Below are positions 17,797 to 26,632 of a stretch of 64,000 bases of DNA, one piece after another. How positions within the stretch are numbered: position 1 is the stretch's first letter; the number at the start of each line of letters is the position of its first letter. Source of the stretch: Alphaproteobacteria bacterium (lineage in GTDB: Bacteria; Pseudomonadota; Alphaproteobacteria; UBA828). The translations under genes were made by a program, and so were the position numbers. The stretch covers positions 1 through 64,000 of the forward strand of contig JAJDVB010000162.1 in NCBI GenBank assembly GCA_022826345.1, given 5' to 3'. Below the pieces are notes generated by a model, which was not told the DNA's origin, made no database searches, and saw only the letters and a list, made by a program, of their open reading frames with translations.

Positions 17797-18870
17797 ATGA
17801 TCGTCCTCGGAATCGAAACCAGCTGCGACGAGACAGCGGCCGCGGTCGTGACCGGCGAGCGCCGGGTGCTGTCCGACATCGTGCTGTCCCAATGCGCCGA
17901 TCACGCGCCTTACGGCGGCGTGGTTCCGGAGATCGCCGCGCGCAGCCACGTGGAGCATCTCGACGGCCTCGTCGCCCGCGCGATGGAGGATGCCGAGGTC
18001 GGTTTCGCCGAGCTTGACGGCGTGGCCGCCACCGCCGGACCCGGCCTGATCGGGGCGGTGATGGTCGGGCTGATGACCGGCAAGGCGATTGCCGCCGTCC
18101 ACGACAAGCCGCTGCTCGCCGTCAACCACCTGGAGGGGCACGCGCTCAGCCCTCGGCTCATCGCCCCGGGCCTCGAGTTTCCCTACCTGCTGCTGCTGGT
18201 CTCGGGCGGGCACTGCCAACTGCTGCTCGTCGAGGAGGTCGACCGCTACCGGCGCCTCGGCACCACCATCGACGATGCGGTGGGTGAGGCCTTCGACAAG
18301 GCGGCGATGCTGTTGGAGCTCGGCTATCCCGGCGGGCCAGCCATCGAGAGAACCGCGCGGGACGGCGACCCGGCACGCGTCGCCCTGCCCCGGCCTCTGC
18401 TCGGACGGCCCGGCTGCGATTTCTCGTTCTCAGGCCTCAAGACGGCGCTGCTCCAAGTCGTTCAGGCGATGGGGACGCCATCGGAGGGCGACCGCGCCAA
18501 CCTCGCGGCGTCGTTCCAGACGGCGGTCACGGACGTGCTCGTCGACCGCACGGCGAACGCGATCGCGATGCTCCGCGAATCGAACGTGGAGCCGACGGCG
18601 CTGGTGGTGGCGGGCGGCGTCGCGGCCAACAGCGAGATCAGGCGGCGCATCGAGGAGCTGGCGGCGGCACGCGGGCTCGCCCTCAACATCCCGCCGCCCC
18701 GGCTTTGCACCGACAATGCGGCGATGATCGCCTGGGCCGGGATCGAGCGGCTCGCGCGTGGCCTTACCGACGCGCTCGACGCATCGCCGCGCGCGCGCTG
18801 GCCCCTCGACGAGGACGCCGGGCTGGCCCAGGGCGCCGGCGTGCCGGGGCGGTTGGGACGGAAGGCCTGA
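17797..18870 (+). CDS. tsaD: tRNA N6-adenosine threonylcarbamoyltransferase TsaD
   Basis: 357 residues. TsaD transfers the threonylcarbamoyl group to A37 of tRNAs reading ANN codons, working with TsaB and TsaE. The ASKHA-fold motif [18 protein letters not shown] opens the protein, the metal-binding His111 and His115 lie in [16 protein letters not shown] is near residue 140, and [13 protein letters not shown] is near residue 268. The ATG at 17797 is the family start. Divergence from hemC is a common alphaproteobacterial arrangement, with gpsA a short way downstream. Confidence 0.96.
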   Translation: MIVLGIETSCDETAAAVVTGERRVLSDIVLSQCADHAPYGGVVPEIAARSHVEHLDGLVARAMEDAEVGFAELDGVAATAGPGLIGAVMVGLMTGKAIAAVHDKPLLAVNHLEGHALSPRLIAPGLEFPYLLLLVSGGHCQLLLVEEVDRYRRLGTTIDDAVGEAFDKAAMLLELGYPGGPAIERTARDGDPARVALPRPLLGRPGCDFSFSGLKTALLQVVQAMGTPSEGDRANLAASFQTAVTDVLVDRTANAIAMLRESNVEPTALVVAGGVAANSEIRRRIEELAAARGLALNIPPPRLCTDNAAMIAWAGIERLARGLTDALDASPRARWPLDEDAGLAQGAGVPGRLGRKA

Positions 18871-18892
18871 GGCCCGCGACCGTCCCCAGAGC

Positions 18893-19702
18893 TTACGGAT
18901 CGCCGGCGCAGCGAAAACCCACCATGTCGAGGCCGATGTCCGGTGGGTTCTTGTGGCGATAGCTCACCCGCAGACAGAACGGATTGTTGCCCCAGCCGCC
19001 GCCGCGAATCACGTACTTGCCGCTATCGCCGTCAGGGCTCGACGTCCACTCCCAGACGTTGCCAGCCATGTCGTGAAGGCCGAAGGGCGAGGTGCCGGCG
19101 GGATAGGCGCCGACGGGCGCGGTCTCGTGGTAGCCGTCGGTCATGTCCGCCGCGCAGCACTTGTTGGTGCCATAGTTGGCGCGTCGGACGCCGCCCTCAT
19201 CCGGTACAGCGTCGCCCCAGGGGAAGATGCGTCCGTCGGTGCCACGCGCGGCGAATTCCCACTCCTCTTCGCGCGGCAGCCGCAGCCCATGGTGACGGCA
19301 GAAGGCGCGGGCGTCCTGCAAGCTCACCTGCACCACGGGATGGTTGTCGAGGCCGATGGGATTTGAGGCGGGCCCGCTGCGATGGCGCCAGTCGGCGCCC
19401 GGCACCTTGGTCCAGCGCCCCGGCCAGACGTAGCCGAAGCCGCGGCGTTCCGGATCGGTGACGTGTCCGGTCTCGGCGACGAAGGCGGCGAACTGGGCAT
19501 TCGTCACCTCGAACAGCATGAGGCGAAACGGCGCGACGGTTGCCGGCCGGGGCACCTCGTCCGGCCGGCCGTCGGCATCGCCCATCTCGAAACTGCCGCC
19601 GGGGATATCCACCATCTCGAAGGGCGAATCGGCCCGAGCGGTGGAGACCGCGGCGAGCGCGACGGCAAGAAGACCCCCGATTGCCGACATCGCGTGCATC
19701 AT
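18893..19702 (-). CDS. secreted SUMF1/formylglycine-generating-enzyme-fold protein
   Basis: 269 residues with a signal peptide (hydrophobic residues 6-20, cleavage after STARA). The mature part has the FGE-sulfatase fold pattern: MVDIPGGSFEMGDADG, then LRLPREEEWEFAARG, GLHDMAGNVWEWTSSPDG and GFRCAG at the end. True formylglycine-generating enzymes have a redox-active cysteine pair near the C-terminus; here only one cysteine (NNPFCLR) is aligned with the second of the pair, and the first appears replaced by Asn. Enzymatic activity is therefore doubtful and another binding or modifying role is possible. No sulfatase gene lies nearby. GGGGAGGGGAGG precedes the ATG. It sits between tsaD and gpsA on the opposite strand. 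Confidence 0.8.
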   Translation of the reverse strand: MMHAMSAIGGLLAVALAAVSTARADSPFEMVDIPGGSFEMGDADGRPDEVPRPATVAPFRLMLFEVTNAQFAAFVAETGHVTDPERRGFGYVWPGRWTKVPGADWRHRSGPASNPIGLDNHPVVQVSLQDARAFCRHHGLRLPREEEWEFAARGTDGRIFPWGDAVPDEGGVRRANYGTNKCCAADMTDGYHETAPVGAYPAGTSPFGLHDMAGNVWEWTSSPDGDSGKYVIRGGGWGNNPFCLRVSYRHKNPPDIGLDMVGFRCAGDP

Positions 19703-19848
19703 GCGCCTCCCCTCCCCTTACACCGCCGTGTTTCCGATTGTACGCGTCACCCGCTGCGGCGTCTGTCGCCGTGTCATGTTCCCGACTCGGCGGCGTCCGC
19801 TAAACTGTGCGGCATGGGACGCGAACCTTCAGCGACCGCACGAGGACG

Positions 19849-20850
19849 ATGAACCGCATCGGCGTGATCGGCGGCGGCGCCTGGGGCACGGCCTTGGCTG
19901 CGGTGGCGGCGCGGGCCGGACGGACGGTGACCCTCTGGGCGCGTGAGACCGACGTCATCGAGAGCATCAACGACCGCCACGAGAACCGCCGTTTCCTGCC
20001 CGGCGTCCCTCTCGAGCATTCGATTCGGGCGACGGACGACCTGAGCGAGGCGGCGGATGCCGATCTCCTGCTCCTGGTGACTCCGGCTCAGCATCTTGCG
20101 GAGACCACGGTGCAGATCGCCAAGACGACCGATTGCGCAATACCCGCCGTCATTTGCCCCAAGGGAATCGAGCGGGGCACCGGCGCGCTGATGAGCGAAG
20201 CGGTGTGCCGGGTGGCACCGGACATACCCATCGCCGTGCTCTCCGGCCCCACCTTCGCGCGCGAAGTCGCGGACGGCCTGCCCGCCGCAGTCTCACTCGC
20301 CTGTGAGGACGCGCACATGGGCGGGGCGGTGGTGAAGGCGCTCGGTGTCCCGGCCTTCCGCCCCTATCTCACGGACGATCTGATCGGCGTGCAGATCGGC
20401 GGCGCGGTCAAGAACGTGATCGCGATCGCCGCCGGCATCGCCATCGGCCGAGGCCTCGGCGACAACGCCCGCGCCGCCATCATCGCGCGCGGCTTCGCCG
20501 AACTTGTGCGTCTCGCCGTCGCCAAGGGCGCGCGGATGGAGACCCTCGCCGGCCTCGCGGGCCTCGGCGATCTCGTGCTGACCTGCACCGGCGATCAATC
20601 GCGCAACTTCAGCTTCGGCCGCGCGATCGGCGAAGGGACGGCGCCCAAGACAGCGCTCGACTCCAGCGAGGCGGTCACCGAAGGCCACGAAAGCGCGCCG
20701 GCCGTGGTGACGATGGCGTCTGGGCTCGGGGTCGAGATGCCGATCGCGAGCGCGGTGCATGCGGTGCTGCATCGGGGCGCATCGGTGGACGATGCCATCG
20801 GCGGCCTGCTCTCCCGCCCCCTCAAGCCCGAGGCCGGCGCTAGCCGTTAG
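19849..20850 (+). CDS. gpsA: NAD(P)-dependent glycerol-3-phosphate dehydrogenase
   Basis: 333 residues. GpsA reduces dihydroxyacetone phosphate to sn-glycerol 3-phosphate for phospholipid synthesis. Motifs: IGVIGGGAWGTALA (dinucleotide-binding loop), CPKGIERGTG near residue 105, VLSGPTFAREVADGLPAA near residue 127, the catalytic Lys in GGAVKNVIAIAAGI, and LAGLGDLVLTCTGDQSRN near residue 240. The ATG at 19849 follows ACGAGGACG and begins just before the conserved motif. Its stop codon is part of the hairpin at 20847-20881. Confidence 0.96.
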   Translation: MNRIGVIGGGAWGTALAAVAARAGRTVTLWARETDVIESINDRHENRRFLPGVPLEHSIRATDDLSEAADADLLLLVTPAQHLAETTVQIAKTTDCAIPAVICPKGIERGTGALMSEAVCRVAPDIPIAVLSGPTFAREVADGLPAAVSLACEDAHMGGAVVKALGVPAFRPYLTDDLIGVQIGGAVKNVIAIAAGIAIGRGLGDNARAAIIARGFAELVRLAVAKGARMETLAGLAGLGDLVLTCTGDQSRNFSFGRAIGEGTAPKTALDSSEAVTEGHESAPAVVTMASGLGVEMPIASAVHAVLHRGASVDDAIGGLLSRPLKPEAGASR

Positions 20851-20881
20851 GGCGTTTCCGTTTCTCACGGAAACGCCCTAA
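20847..20881 (+). terminator. perfect 15-bp hairpin at the gpsA stop, terminator-like
   Basis: TTAGGGCGTTTCCGT and ACGGAAACGCCCTAA are perfect inverted repeats around the loop TTCTC. The gpsA TAG stop lies in the left arm. The right arm is followed by an A/T-rich stretch (CACTTTAT), not a true T-run. A sister hairpin with the same inner 8 bp but different outer pairs lies at 42022-42056; each stands just upstream of a copy of the dispersed repeat. Confidence 0.6.
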
Positions 20882-20888
20882 CACTTTA

Positions 20889-20968
20889 TCGCTCACGGCA
20901 GCCGGCCTCCGGCCGGCGCCTCCGCGAGGGCGCCGCTGACGCGGCGGGCCGCGGTCGCGGCCTGTCGC
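20889..20968 (+). repeat. dispersed hairpin repeat, copy 3 of 4 (3'-truncated)
   Basis: Matches copies 1, 2 and 4 from TCGCTCACGG through GCGGCCTGTCGC, then diverges; the final GCGTCCG stem-loop is missing. It follows the gpsA hairpin by seven bases. The remainder of the gap up to the tRNA-Leu at 21070 shows no other feature. Confidence 0.85.
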
Positions 20969-21069
20969 CGCAATAACGGCCCGGCAGGGATGCAGCGGAT
21001 CGCGGCTTGACAAGGCGCTGCCTTACCTTGTTTTCTCCGCCCCGCCCGCTCATCGAGCACGGGTGTCTT

Positions 21070-21156
21070 GCGGCTGTGGCGGAACTGGTAGACGCGCAGC
21101 GTTGAGGGCGCTGTGGGGGCGACCCCGTGGAGGTTCGAGTCCTCTCAGCCGCACCA
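21070..21156 (+). tRNA. tRNA-Leu (anticodon GAG)
   Basis: 87 bases with encoded CCA and a long variable arm, as expected for leucine tRNA. Acceptor GCGGCTG/CAGCCGC, anticodon loop TTGAGGG, variable arm TGTGGGGGCGACCCCGT, T-arm GGAGGTTCGAGTCCTCT. It is followed after nine bases by a near-identical tRNA-Leu with a different anticodon. Confidence 0.95.
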
Positions 21157-21165
21157 TCTGACCTG

Positions 21166-21252
<87 letters not shown>

Positions 21253-21275
21253 GATGGAGAGACGCCGGCGGGCGC

Positions 21276-21494
21276 TCAGCCCTTGGGCCGCTTCTCGCCC
21301 GAGAGGAAGGCGCCGAGCATCTTGCCCGCCGCGCGCGCGGGGTCCTTGGCGGCGGCGACATCCGCGACCTTGTCGGCGGCCTTGTCCATTTTCCGGTCGA
21401 CGGCCCGAAACGCCTGCCCGGCCTTCTTCTGCACGCGCGGGTCCGACGCGGCGCGGCGCGCGAGCGACCAGAGCACTGTGCGCAGGATAGCCAT
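21276..21494 (-). CDS. small conserved-looking hypothetical protein
   Basis: 72 residues, highly charged and alanine-rich, predicted largely helical (AFRAVDRKMDKAADKVADVA), without signal peptide or membrane span. I do not recognise a family. The frame is compact, begins with ATG at 21494 and ends before the tRNA-Leu pair. Small lysine/alanine-rich helical proteins of this type occur beside tRNA genes in related bacteria, but that is only an impression. Confidence 0.5.
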   Translation of the reverse strand: MAILRTVLWSLARRAASDPRVQKKAGQAFRAVDRKMDKAADKVADVAAAKDPARAAGKMLGAFLSGEKRPKG

Positions 21495-21595
21495 GGCGCC
21501 ATTCTAACGCGCCGGCGCCCGATCCGATCAAGATTCTCTCCCTCGACTCCGGCGCCCCCCTTGGGCACAAGGGGCGGCCACAAGGAGAACCCGTG

Positions 21596-22375
21596 ATGAA
21601 GCTGCCGTCGAAGATCGTCGACATCTCCCAACCCCTCGACAACGAAACCGTCGTGGACCCGGATTTCATGCGGCCCTCGATTCGCTACGTGACGGGCAAG
21701 GAGAGCGCGGCGATGATGTGCGAGCTGTTCCCCGGCCTCAAGGAGGAGCAGCTTCCGGGCGGCGAGGGCTGGGCGATCGAGTTCATCGAGCTCGCCACCC
21801 ACAACGGCACCCACATGGACGCGCCCTACCACTACAACTCGCGGGATTCGAAGGGCAACCGGATGCCGACCATCGACGAGATGCCGCTGGACTGGTACTT
21901 CCGGCCGGGGGTCAAGCTCGACCTCCGCCATCTCGACGACGGCTACGTGGCCACGCCCGACGACATCGAGGCCGAGCTGAAGCGAATCGGCTACGAGCTG
22001 CAGCCCATGGACATCGTGCTGGTGAACACGCGGGCGGGCGAGCGCTACGGCCACGACGACTATATCCATTCCGGCTGCGGCGTCGGCCGCGAGGGGACCC
22101 ACTACCTGACCGAGCGCGGCGTGCGCGTCACCGGCATCGACGGCTGGAGCTGGGACGCCCCCTTCTCGGCGACCCGCAAGCGCTGGCTCGAGTCGCGCGA
22201 TCCCAAGATCATCTGGGAAGGACACTACGCCGGGATCGACACGCCCTACTGCCATATGGAGAAGCTCAGGCACCTGGAGGAGCTGCCGCCCTTCGGCTTC
22301 ACGGTCGCGTGCTTCCCCTGCAAAATCAAGGCGGCCTCCGGCGGCTGGACCAGGGCCGTCGCGCTCTTCGACTGA
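21596..22375 (+). CDS. cyclase family protein (kynurenine-formamidase-like metal hydrolase)
   Basis: 259 residues. The signature ATHNGTHMDAPYHY near residues 67-80 is the metal-binding His-x-Gly-Thr-His-x-Asp-x-Pro-x-His motif of the Cyclase superfamily (PF04199), which hydrolyses N-formylkynurenine, isatin or related amides. A second group of conserved residues lies at DGWSWDAPF and GHYAGIDTPYCHMEKL. Cytoplasmic, no signal peptide. AAGGAG precedes the tandem starts GTG (21593) and ATG (21596). An unpaired hyuA follows 38 bases later, so both probably act on one cyclic or acylated amide. This substrate link is inference. Confidence 0.88.
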   Translation: MKLPSKIVDISQPLDNETVVDPDFMRPSIRYVTGKESAAMMCELFPGLKEEQLPGGEGWAIEFIELATHNGTHMDAPYHYNSRDSKGNRMPTIDEMPLDWYFRPGVKLDLRHLDDGYVATPDDIEAELKRIGYELQPMDIVLVNTRAGERYGHDDYIHSGCGVGREGTHYLTERGVRVTGIDGWSWDAPFSATRKRWLESRDPKIIWEGHYAGIDTPYCHMEKLRHLEELPPFGFTVACFPCKIKAASGGWTRAVALFD

Positions 22376-22413
22376 CATCCCCTCGCCCACCACGAACGTC
22401 CCCAAGAGCTTCC

Positions 22414-24537
22414 ATGAGCACGTATCTCTGCGGCATCGACATCGGCGGCACCTTCACCGACTGCGTTGTGGTGGACGAGGCCGGCCGCGTTACCACTGGC
22501 AAGGCGCCCTCCACGCCGTCCGACTTCGGCGAAGGGCTGATCGCCGCCCTCGACGTCGTCGCCGGCAAGCTCGGGAGGCCGCTCGACGTGCTGTGCCGCG
22601 AGCTTGCGGTGCTGGCCCACGGCACCACGGTCGGCACCAACGCGATCATCCAGAAGCGGGGCGCCAAGGTCGGGCTCATCACCACCAAGGGCCACAACGA
22701 CGTTATCCACATCATGCGGGGCTCGCGTGGGCTCACCGGCCGCGACATCCGCCTCGTCGTCCACATCCCCGAGAGCAGCAAGCCCGACCCCATCGTGCCC
22801 AAGTACCTGATCGAGGGCGTATCGGAGCGGGTCGACTGCTTCGGCAAGGTGGTGGTCGAGCTGAACGAGGAGGAGGCCGAGCAGGCGATCCGCCGGCTGG
22901 TCGCGGACGGCGTGGAGGCACTCGCGATCTGCTTCCTCTGGTCCTTCCTCGCGCCCGAGCACGAGCAGAGGGTGAAGGCGATGGTCGAGCGCATCGCGCC
23001 TGACCTCTTCGTCACCTGCTCGTCGGAGCTGGTGCCCAAGTGGGGCGAGTACGAGCGCACCGCCGCCGTCGCGCTCAACGCCTACATCGGCCCGCTGGTG
23101 ACCGGCTATCTCGCGCGGATGGACCGGCGCACCACCGACCTCGGCTACCACCACCCGTTGCAGATCACCCAGTGCGCGGGCGGCACGATCCCGGTCGCCA
23201 AGGCGATGGGAGCGCCGCTGCTCACCCTCGATTCCGGCCCGGTCTCGGGCGTCACCGGTTCGCGCTACGCCGGCGGCATCATGGGCTACGACAACGTCAT
23301 CACCACCGACATGGGCGGTACGTCGTTCGACGTCGGCATCATCCACGGCGGCGAGCCGGCGTTCTCCTACCGGAGCCTGGTGCACCAGTACGAGTATTAC
23401 CTCTCCAAGGTGGACATTCAGGTGATCGGCGCGGGCGGCGGCAGCATGGCGCGAATCGACGAGGCCACGGGCGCCTTCCGCGTGGGGCCCGAGAGCGCTG
23501 GCGCTGACCCCGGCCCGGTCTGTTACGGGAGGGGTGGCACGGTGCCGACGGTCACGGACGCCGATCTGGTCCTCGGCTATCTCGACCCCAACAACTTCGC
23601 GGGCGGGGCGATCAGGCTGGACCGTGACGCCGCGGCGAAGGCGCTCGCACCCATGGGCGAACGCCTGGACCTGGGTCTCGACGAGACCGCAAGCGGCATC
23701 GCCCGCATCGCCGAGTTCCAGATGGCCGACCTGATCCGCAAGGTGACGATCCAGAAGGGCCACGATCCGCGCGACTTCGTGCTCTTCGCCTTCGGCGGTG
23801 CGGGCCCGGCCCACGCCGGAGTGTTCGCGCAGGAATTAGGGGTCTCCAAGGTCATCGTGCCCCAGCGCGAGACCGCCTCGGTCTGGTGCGCCTTCGGGGC
23901 GGCGGCGGCGGACCTGCTGCACGTCCACGAACGCGTCAACATCATGCGCTCGCCCTTCGACGCTGCGGAAATCAACGCGATGCTCGCGGAGCTCAAGGCG
24001 CGGGGCGCCGCCGATCTCGCGGCGGACGACGTGGCACTGGCGGATCGCCACTACCGCTTCACCCTCGACATGCGGCACAAGGGACAGATCAACGAGGTCG
24101 AGGTCGAACTGGAAGGCGAGGCCGTCGCCGCCGATCGGATCGATGCGCTGCACGAAGAGTTCCGCCAGCGCTACGAGGCGCTCTACGGCCGGGGCGCTGC
24201 GCTGCCGGGCGCGCAGCTGGAGATCGTCACCTTCCGCTGCCGTGCCTCGGGCGTCACGCGCAAGCCACTGCTGTCGACGGTCGACATGCTTGACTCGGAG
24301 CCGGCGCCGGAAGCCCGGCGTCCGTCCCGTTCGGTCTATTGGGCGTCGTGGGGCCACCGGGCCGAGACCTCGATCTTCGAGGGCGCGCGTCTCGCGCCGG
24401 GCAACCGGATCGAGGGGCCGGCGGTGATCGACACCGAGGTCACCACTGTGGTGATTCATCCCGGACAGACGCTCACGGTCGATACATACGGTAATTTCGA
24501 GATCGCCCTGGCCCCGAGCGCGGACGCCGCCGCGTAA
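22414..24537 (+). CDS. hydantoinase/5-oxoprolinase A-subunit family protein without an adjacent B subunit
   Basis: 707 residues. The N-terminal CGIDIGGTFTDCVVVDEAG, the LAHGTTVGTNAIIQKRGAKV segment near residue 66 and TTDMGGTSFDVGIIHGGEP near residue 303 mark it as a HyuA-family ATPase. It differs clearly from the HyuA at 408, for example in the HGTTVGTN versus HGTTHAIN motif. Unlike that gene it has no hyuB beside it within this window; instead it is preceded by a cyclase-family hydrolase and followed by a 97-residue unknown protein. A B subunit encoded elsewhere, or a lone role, are both possible. The ATG at 22414 begins just before the conserved motif. Confidence 0.88.
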   Translation: MSTYLCGIDIGGTFTDCVVVDEAGRVTTGKAPSTPSDFGEGLIAALDVVAGKLGRPLDVLCRELAVLAHGTTVGTNAIIQKRGAKVGLITTKGHNDVIHIMRGSRGLTGRDIRLVVHIPESSKPDPIVPKYLIEGVSERVDCFGKVVVELNEEEAEQAIRRLVADGVEALAICFLWSFLAPEHEQRVKAMVERIAPDLFVTCSSELVPKWGEYERTAAVALNAYIGPLVTGYLARMDRRTTDLGYHHPLQITQCAGGTIPVAKAMGAPLLTLDSGPVSGVTGSRYAGGIMGYDNVITTDMGGTSFDVGIIHGGEPAFSYRSLVHQYEYYLSKVDIQVIGAGGGSMARIDEATGAFRVGPESAGADPGPVCYGRGGTVPTVTDADLVLGYLDPNNFAGGAIRLDRDAAAKALAPMGERLDLGLDETASGIARIAEFQMADLIRKVTIQKGHDPRDFVLFAFGGAGPAHAGVFAQELGVSKVIVPQRETASVWCAFGAAAADLLHVHERVNIMRSPFDAAEINAMLAELKARGAADLAADDVALADRHYRFTLDMRHKGQINEVEVELEGEAVAADRIDALHEEFRQRYEALYGRGAALPGAQLEIVTFRCRASGVTRKPLLSTVDMLDSEPAPEARRPSRSVYWASWGHRAETSIFEGARLAPGNRIEGPAVIDTEVTTVVIHPGQTLTVDTYGNFEIALAPSADAAA

Positions 24538-24568
24538 CGGCGGGACGGGGTCGAACGAGAGGCACACC

Positions 24569-24862
24569 ATGGACCTGACGGCATTCGAAGCATCGATCGA
24601 GGGCGCTGCGCCGCCCGACGGCCTGAGCAAGCCGCTCCAGGCGCTCTGGCAGGAGGCGAAGGGCGCGTGGGACGAAGCCCATGACCTCGCCCAGGCGGAC
24701 AAAGGACCGGCGGGCGCCTGGGTCCACGCCTATCTTCACAGGGTCGAGGGCGACCTTCGCAACGCAGGCTACTGGTACCGGCGCGCGGGCCGACCGGCGT
24801 CGGAGCAGGCGCTGCGCGATGAGTGGCGCGCCATCGCGACCGCGCTGCTCGCCGAGAATTAG
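24569..24862 (+). CDS. hypothetical protein, 97 residues
   Basis: An acidic, tryptophan-containing helical protein (LQALWQEAKGAWDEAHDLAQ, then GAWVHAYLHRVEGD and AGYWYRRAGR). The pattern of short helices with W, A and H suggests a compact helical bundle; no catalytic motif is apparent. It starts 31 bases after hyuA and may belong to the same transcript. I recall similar short proteins as widespread but uncharacterised in Alphaproteobacteria; this is from memory and not checked. Confidence 0.7.
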   Translation: MDLTAFEASIEGAAPPDGLSKPLQALWQEAKGAWDEAHDLAQADKGPAGAWVHAYLHRVEGDLRNAGYWYRRAGRPASEQALRDEWRAIATALLAEN

Positions 24863-24949
24863 AGGCGGCCAGTATCACTTACGCGGGTCCCGTTGACGGC
24901 CCCCCGAGCGCTCCCTACATTCCGATTGTCGCCGCCTGGAGGAGTATCG

Positions 24950-25270
24950 ATGAGCGTTTCCCACGTCACCGACGCCGAGTTCGAAGAGAAGGTTCTTAAT
25001 GCCGAAGGCCCGGTCCTGGTCGATTTCTGGGCCGACTGGTGCGGCCCCTGCAAGGCGATCGCGCCTGCACTGGAGGAGATCGCAGGCGAGATGAGCGATT
25101 CGCTCTCGGTGGCCAAGCTGGACGTGGACTCGAACCCTTCGACGCCGGCAAAGTACGGCATCCGGGGCATTCCGACGCTGATCCTCTTCAAGAATGGCGA
25201 GGTGGCCGACACCAAGGTCGGCGCGCTGCCCAAGGCCAGGCTCGCGGAGTGGCTGCGCGGCGCGGTCTGA
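24950..25270 (+). CDS. trxA: thioredoxin
   Basis: 106 residues, exactly the size of thioredoxin 1. The active site WCGPC occupies residues 30-34, with the buried Asp at 25 and the cis-proline in [12 protein letters not shown]. It reduces protein disulfides in the cytoplasm. GGAGGAG lies five bases before the ATG at 24950. Its end faces folC tail to tail with ten bases between; a trxA-folC convergence of this kind is common in Alphaproteobacteria. Confidence 0.97.
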   Translation: MSVSHVTDAEFEEKVLNAEGPVLVDFWADWCGPCKAIAPALEEIAGEMSDSLSVAKLDVDSNPSTPAKYGIRGIPTLILFKNGEVADTKVGALPKARLAEWLRGAV

Positions 25271-25280
25271 CTCCCTCCCC

Positions 25281-26591
25281 TCAGGCGGCCGGCACGCCGG
25301 CCGTCGCCAGCACGCTTCCCACGAGATAGAGCGAGCCGCACACCAGGATGCGTCCGGGTCTGGCCGCGTCCGGTGAGAGGCGCGTGATGGCCTCGCCGAC
25401 GCTGGCGTCCGTCTGTGAACTGATTCCGAGAGCCCGTGCGGCCGAGTCGATTTCCGCCGCCGTCCTGCTCGCGGCTTGATCGGGAATCGCCACCGCCGCG
25501 AGCCGCCGCACGAAGGGGGCGAGCGGCCTGAGATAATCCTCTGACGGCCTCGTGTTCAGCATGCCGACCGCGAGGTCGAGGGGCCGGTCGGCCCAGCTCT
25601 CGGCGACACGGGCGAGCGCCATCGCAGCCGCCTGGTTGTGGCCGCCATCGACCCAAAGCTCCCAGTCTTCGGCGAGGCCGGCCCAGGGGATGCGCTGGAG
25701 CCGCCCCGGCCAACGCGCCTCCTGCAGCCCCCTGGCGATGGCGTCGTCACCCACTTCGAAGCCGCGGAGCAGCCGGGCGCAGACGGCGGCAAGCGCCGCG
25801 TTCTCGACCTGGTGGCCGCCGGCGAGCCCGGGCAGCGGGTAGCGCGCCTCGCCGCTCTCGTCCTGGACGATCAGATGCGAGCCGTCGCGCTTGAACGACC
25901 ACTCCCTGCCGAGCCGCGCGAGCGGTGCGCCGACTTGCTCGGCGACCTCACCGATGACTGCCTCTCCCTCCGCCTCCTGTCGCCCGATCACGCCGGTCAC
26001 GCCCTGCTTCAGAATTCCCGCCTTCTCGGCTGCGATGAGGGGCAGCGTCTCGCCCAGGTAGTGGGTGTGGTCGATGGAGACCGGGGTGATGACGGTGAGC
26101 GCCGGGCGCGCGATCACGTTGGTGGCGTCTAGCCGGCCGCCCAGCCCGACTTCCAGCAGCAGCACGTCCGAGGGATCGCGCTCGAAGGCGTGGAATGCCG
26201 CCGCGGTGGTGATCTCGAAGAAGGTAATGGGCGCGCCGTTGTTGACCGCTTCGCAATGGGCGAGGCTCGCGCGCAACGAGGCCTCGGCGATCGGTACGCC
26301 GCCTAGCCTAATCCGCTCGGCGAAGCGAACCAGGTGCGGCGAGACATAGCTGTTCACCCGATAGCCCGCCGCGCGCAGCATCGCGTCGAGATAGGCGACG
26401 ACGCTGCCTTTGCCGTTGGTGCCGGCCACGTGGATCACCGGAGGCATGGCGCGCTCCGGGTTGCCGAGTGCATCCAGCAGCCGGTTCATGCGCCCAAGCG
26501 AGAGATCGATGGACTTGGGATGGAGGTCGAGAAGCCGGGCGAGGATCGCGTCGCTCTCGCGCGGCGCAGCCGGCTTGGACGCCACGCTCAT
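25281..26591 (-). CDS. folC: bifunctional folylpolyglutamate synthase/dihydrofolate synthase
   Basis: 436 residues, standard for FolC, which adds glutamate to dihydropteroate and to folates using ATP. The P-loop VIHVAGTNGKGSVVAYL is near residue 52, and LLLEVGLGGRLDATNVI and ITPVSIDHTHYLGETL (Mur-ligase family signatures) follow around residues 143-180. It is the last gene of the trp-acc run, 41 bases after accD. An alternating CGGCCGG/CCGGCCG stem near its stop codon could help terminate both convergent transcripts, but it is also coding sequence. Confidence 0.95.
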   Translation of the reverse strand: MSVASKPAAPRESDAILARLLDLHPKSIDLSLGRMNRLLDALGNPERAMPPVIHVAGTNGKGSVVAYLDAMLRAAGYRVNSYVSPHLVRFAERIRLGGVPIAEASLRASLAHCEAVNNGAPITFFEITTAAAFHAFERDPSDVLLLEVGLGGRLDATNVIARPALTVITPVSIDHTHYLGETLPLIAAEKAGILKQGVTGVIGRQEAEGEAVIGEVAEQVGAPLARLGREWSFKRDGSHLIVQDESGEARYPLPGLAGGHQVENAALAAVCARLLRGFEVGDDAIARGLQEARWPGRLQRIPWAGLAEDWELWVDGGHNQAAAMALARVAESWADRPLDLAVGMLNTRPSEDYLRPLAPFVRRLAAVAIPDQAASRTAAEIDSAARALGISSQTDASVGEAITRLSPDAARPGRILVCGSLYLVGSVLATAGVPAA

Positions 26592-26632
26592 TGGGTCGGA
26601 AACAGGCCGCGGAGAACGCGACCGGGCGCCGC

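Noticed and set aside
25284..25304. CGGCCGG/CCGGCCG stem at the folC-trxA junction as a terminator
   Set aside because: It lies within the last codons of folC, has no T-run, and such GC palindromes are frequent by chance in this DNA, so it is not listed as a feature.
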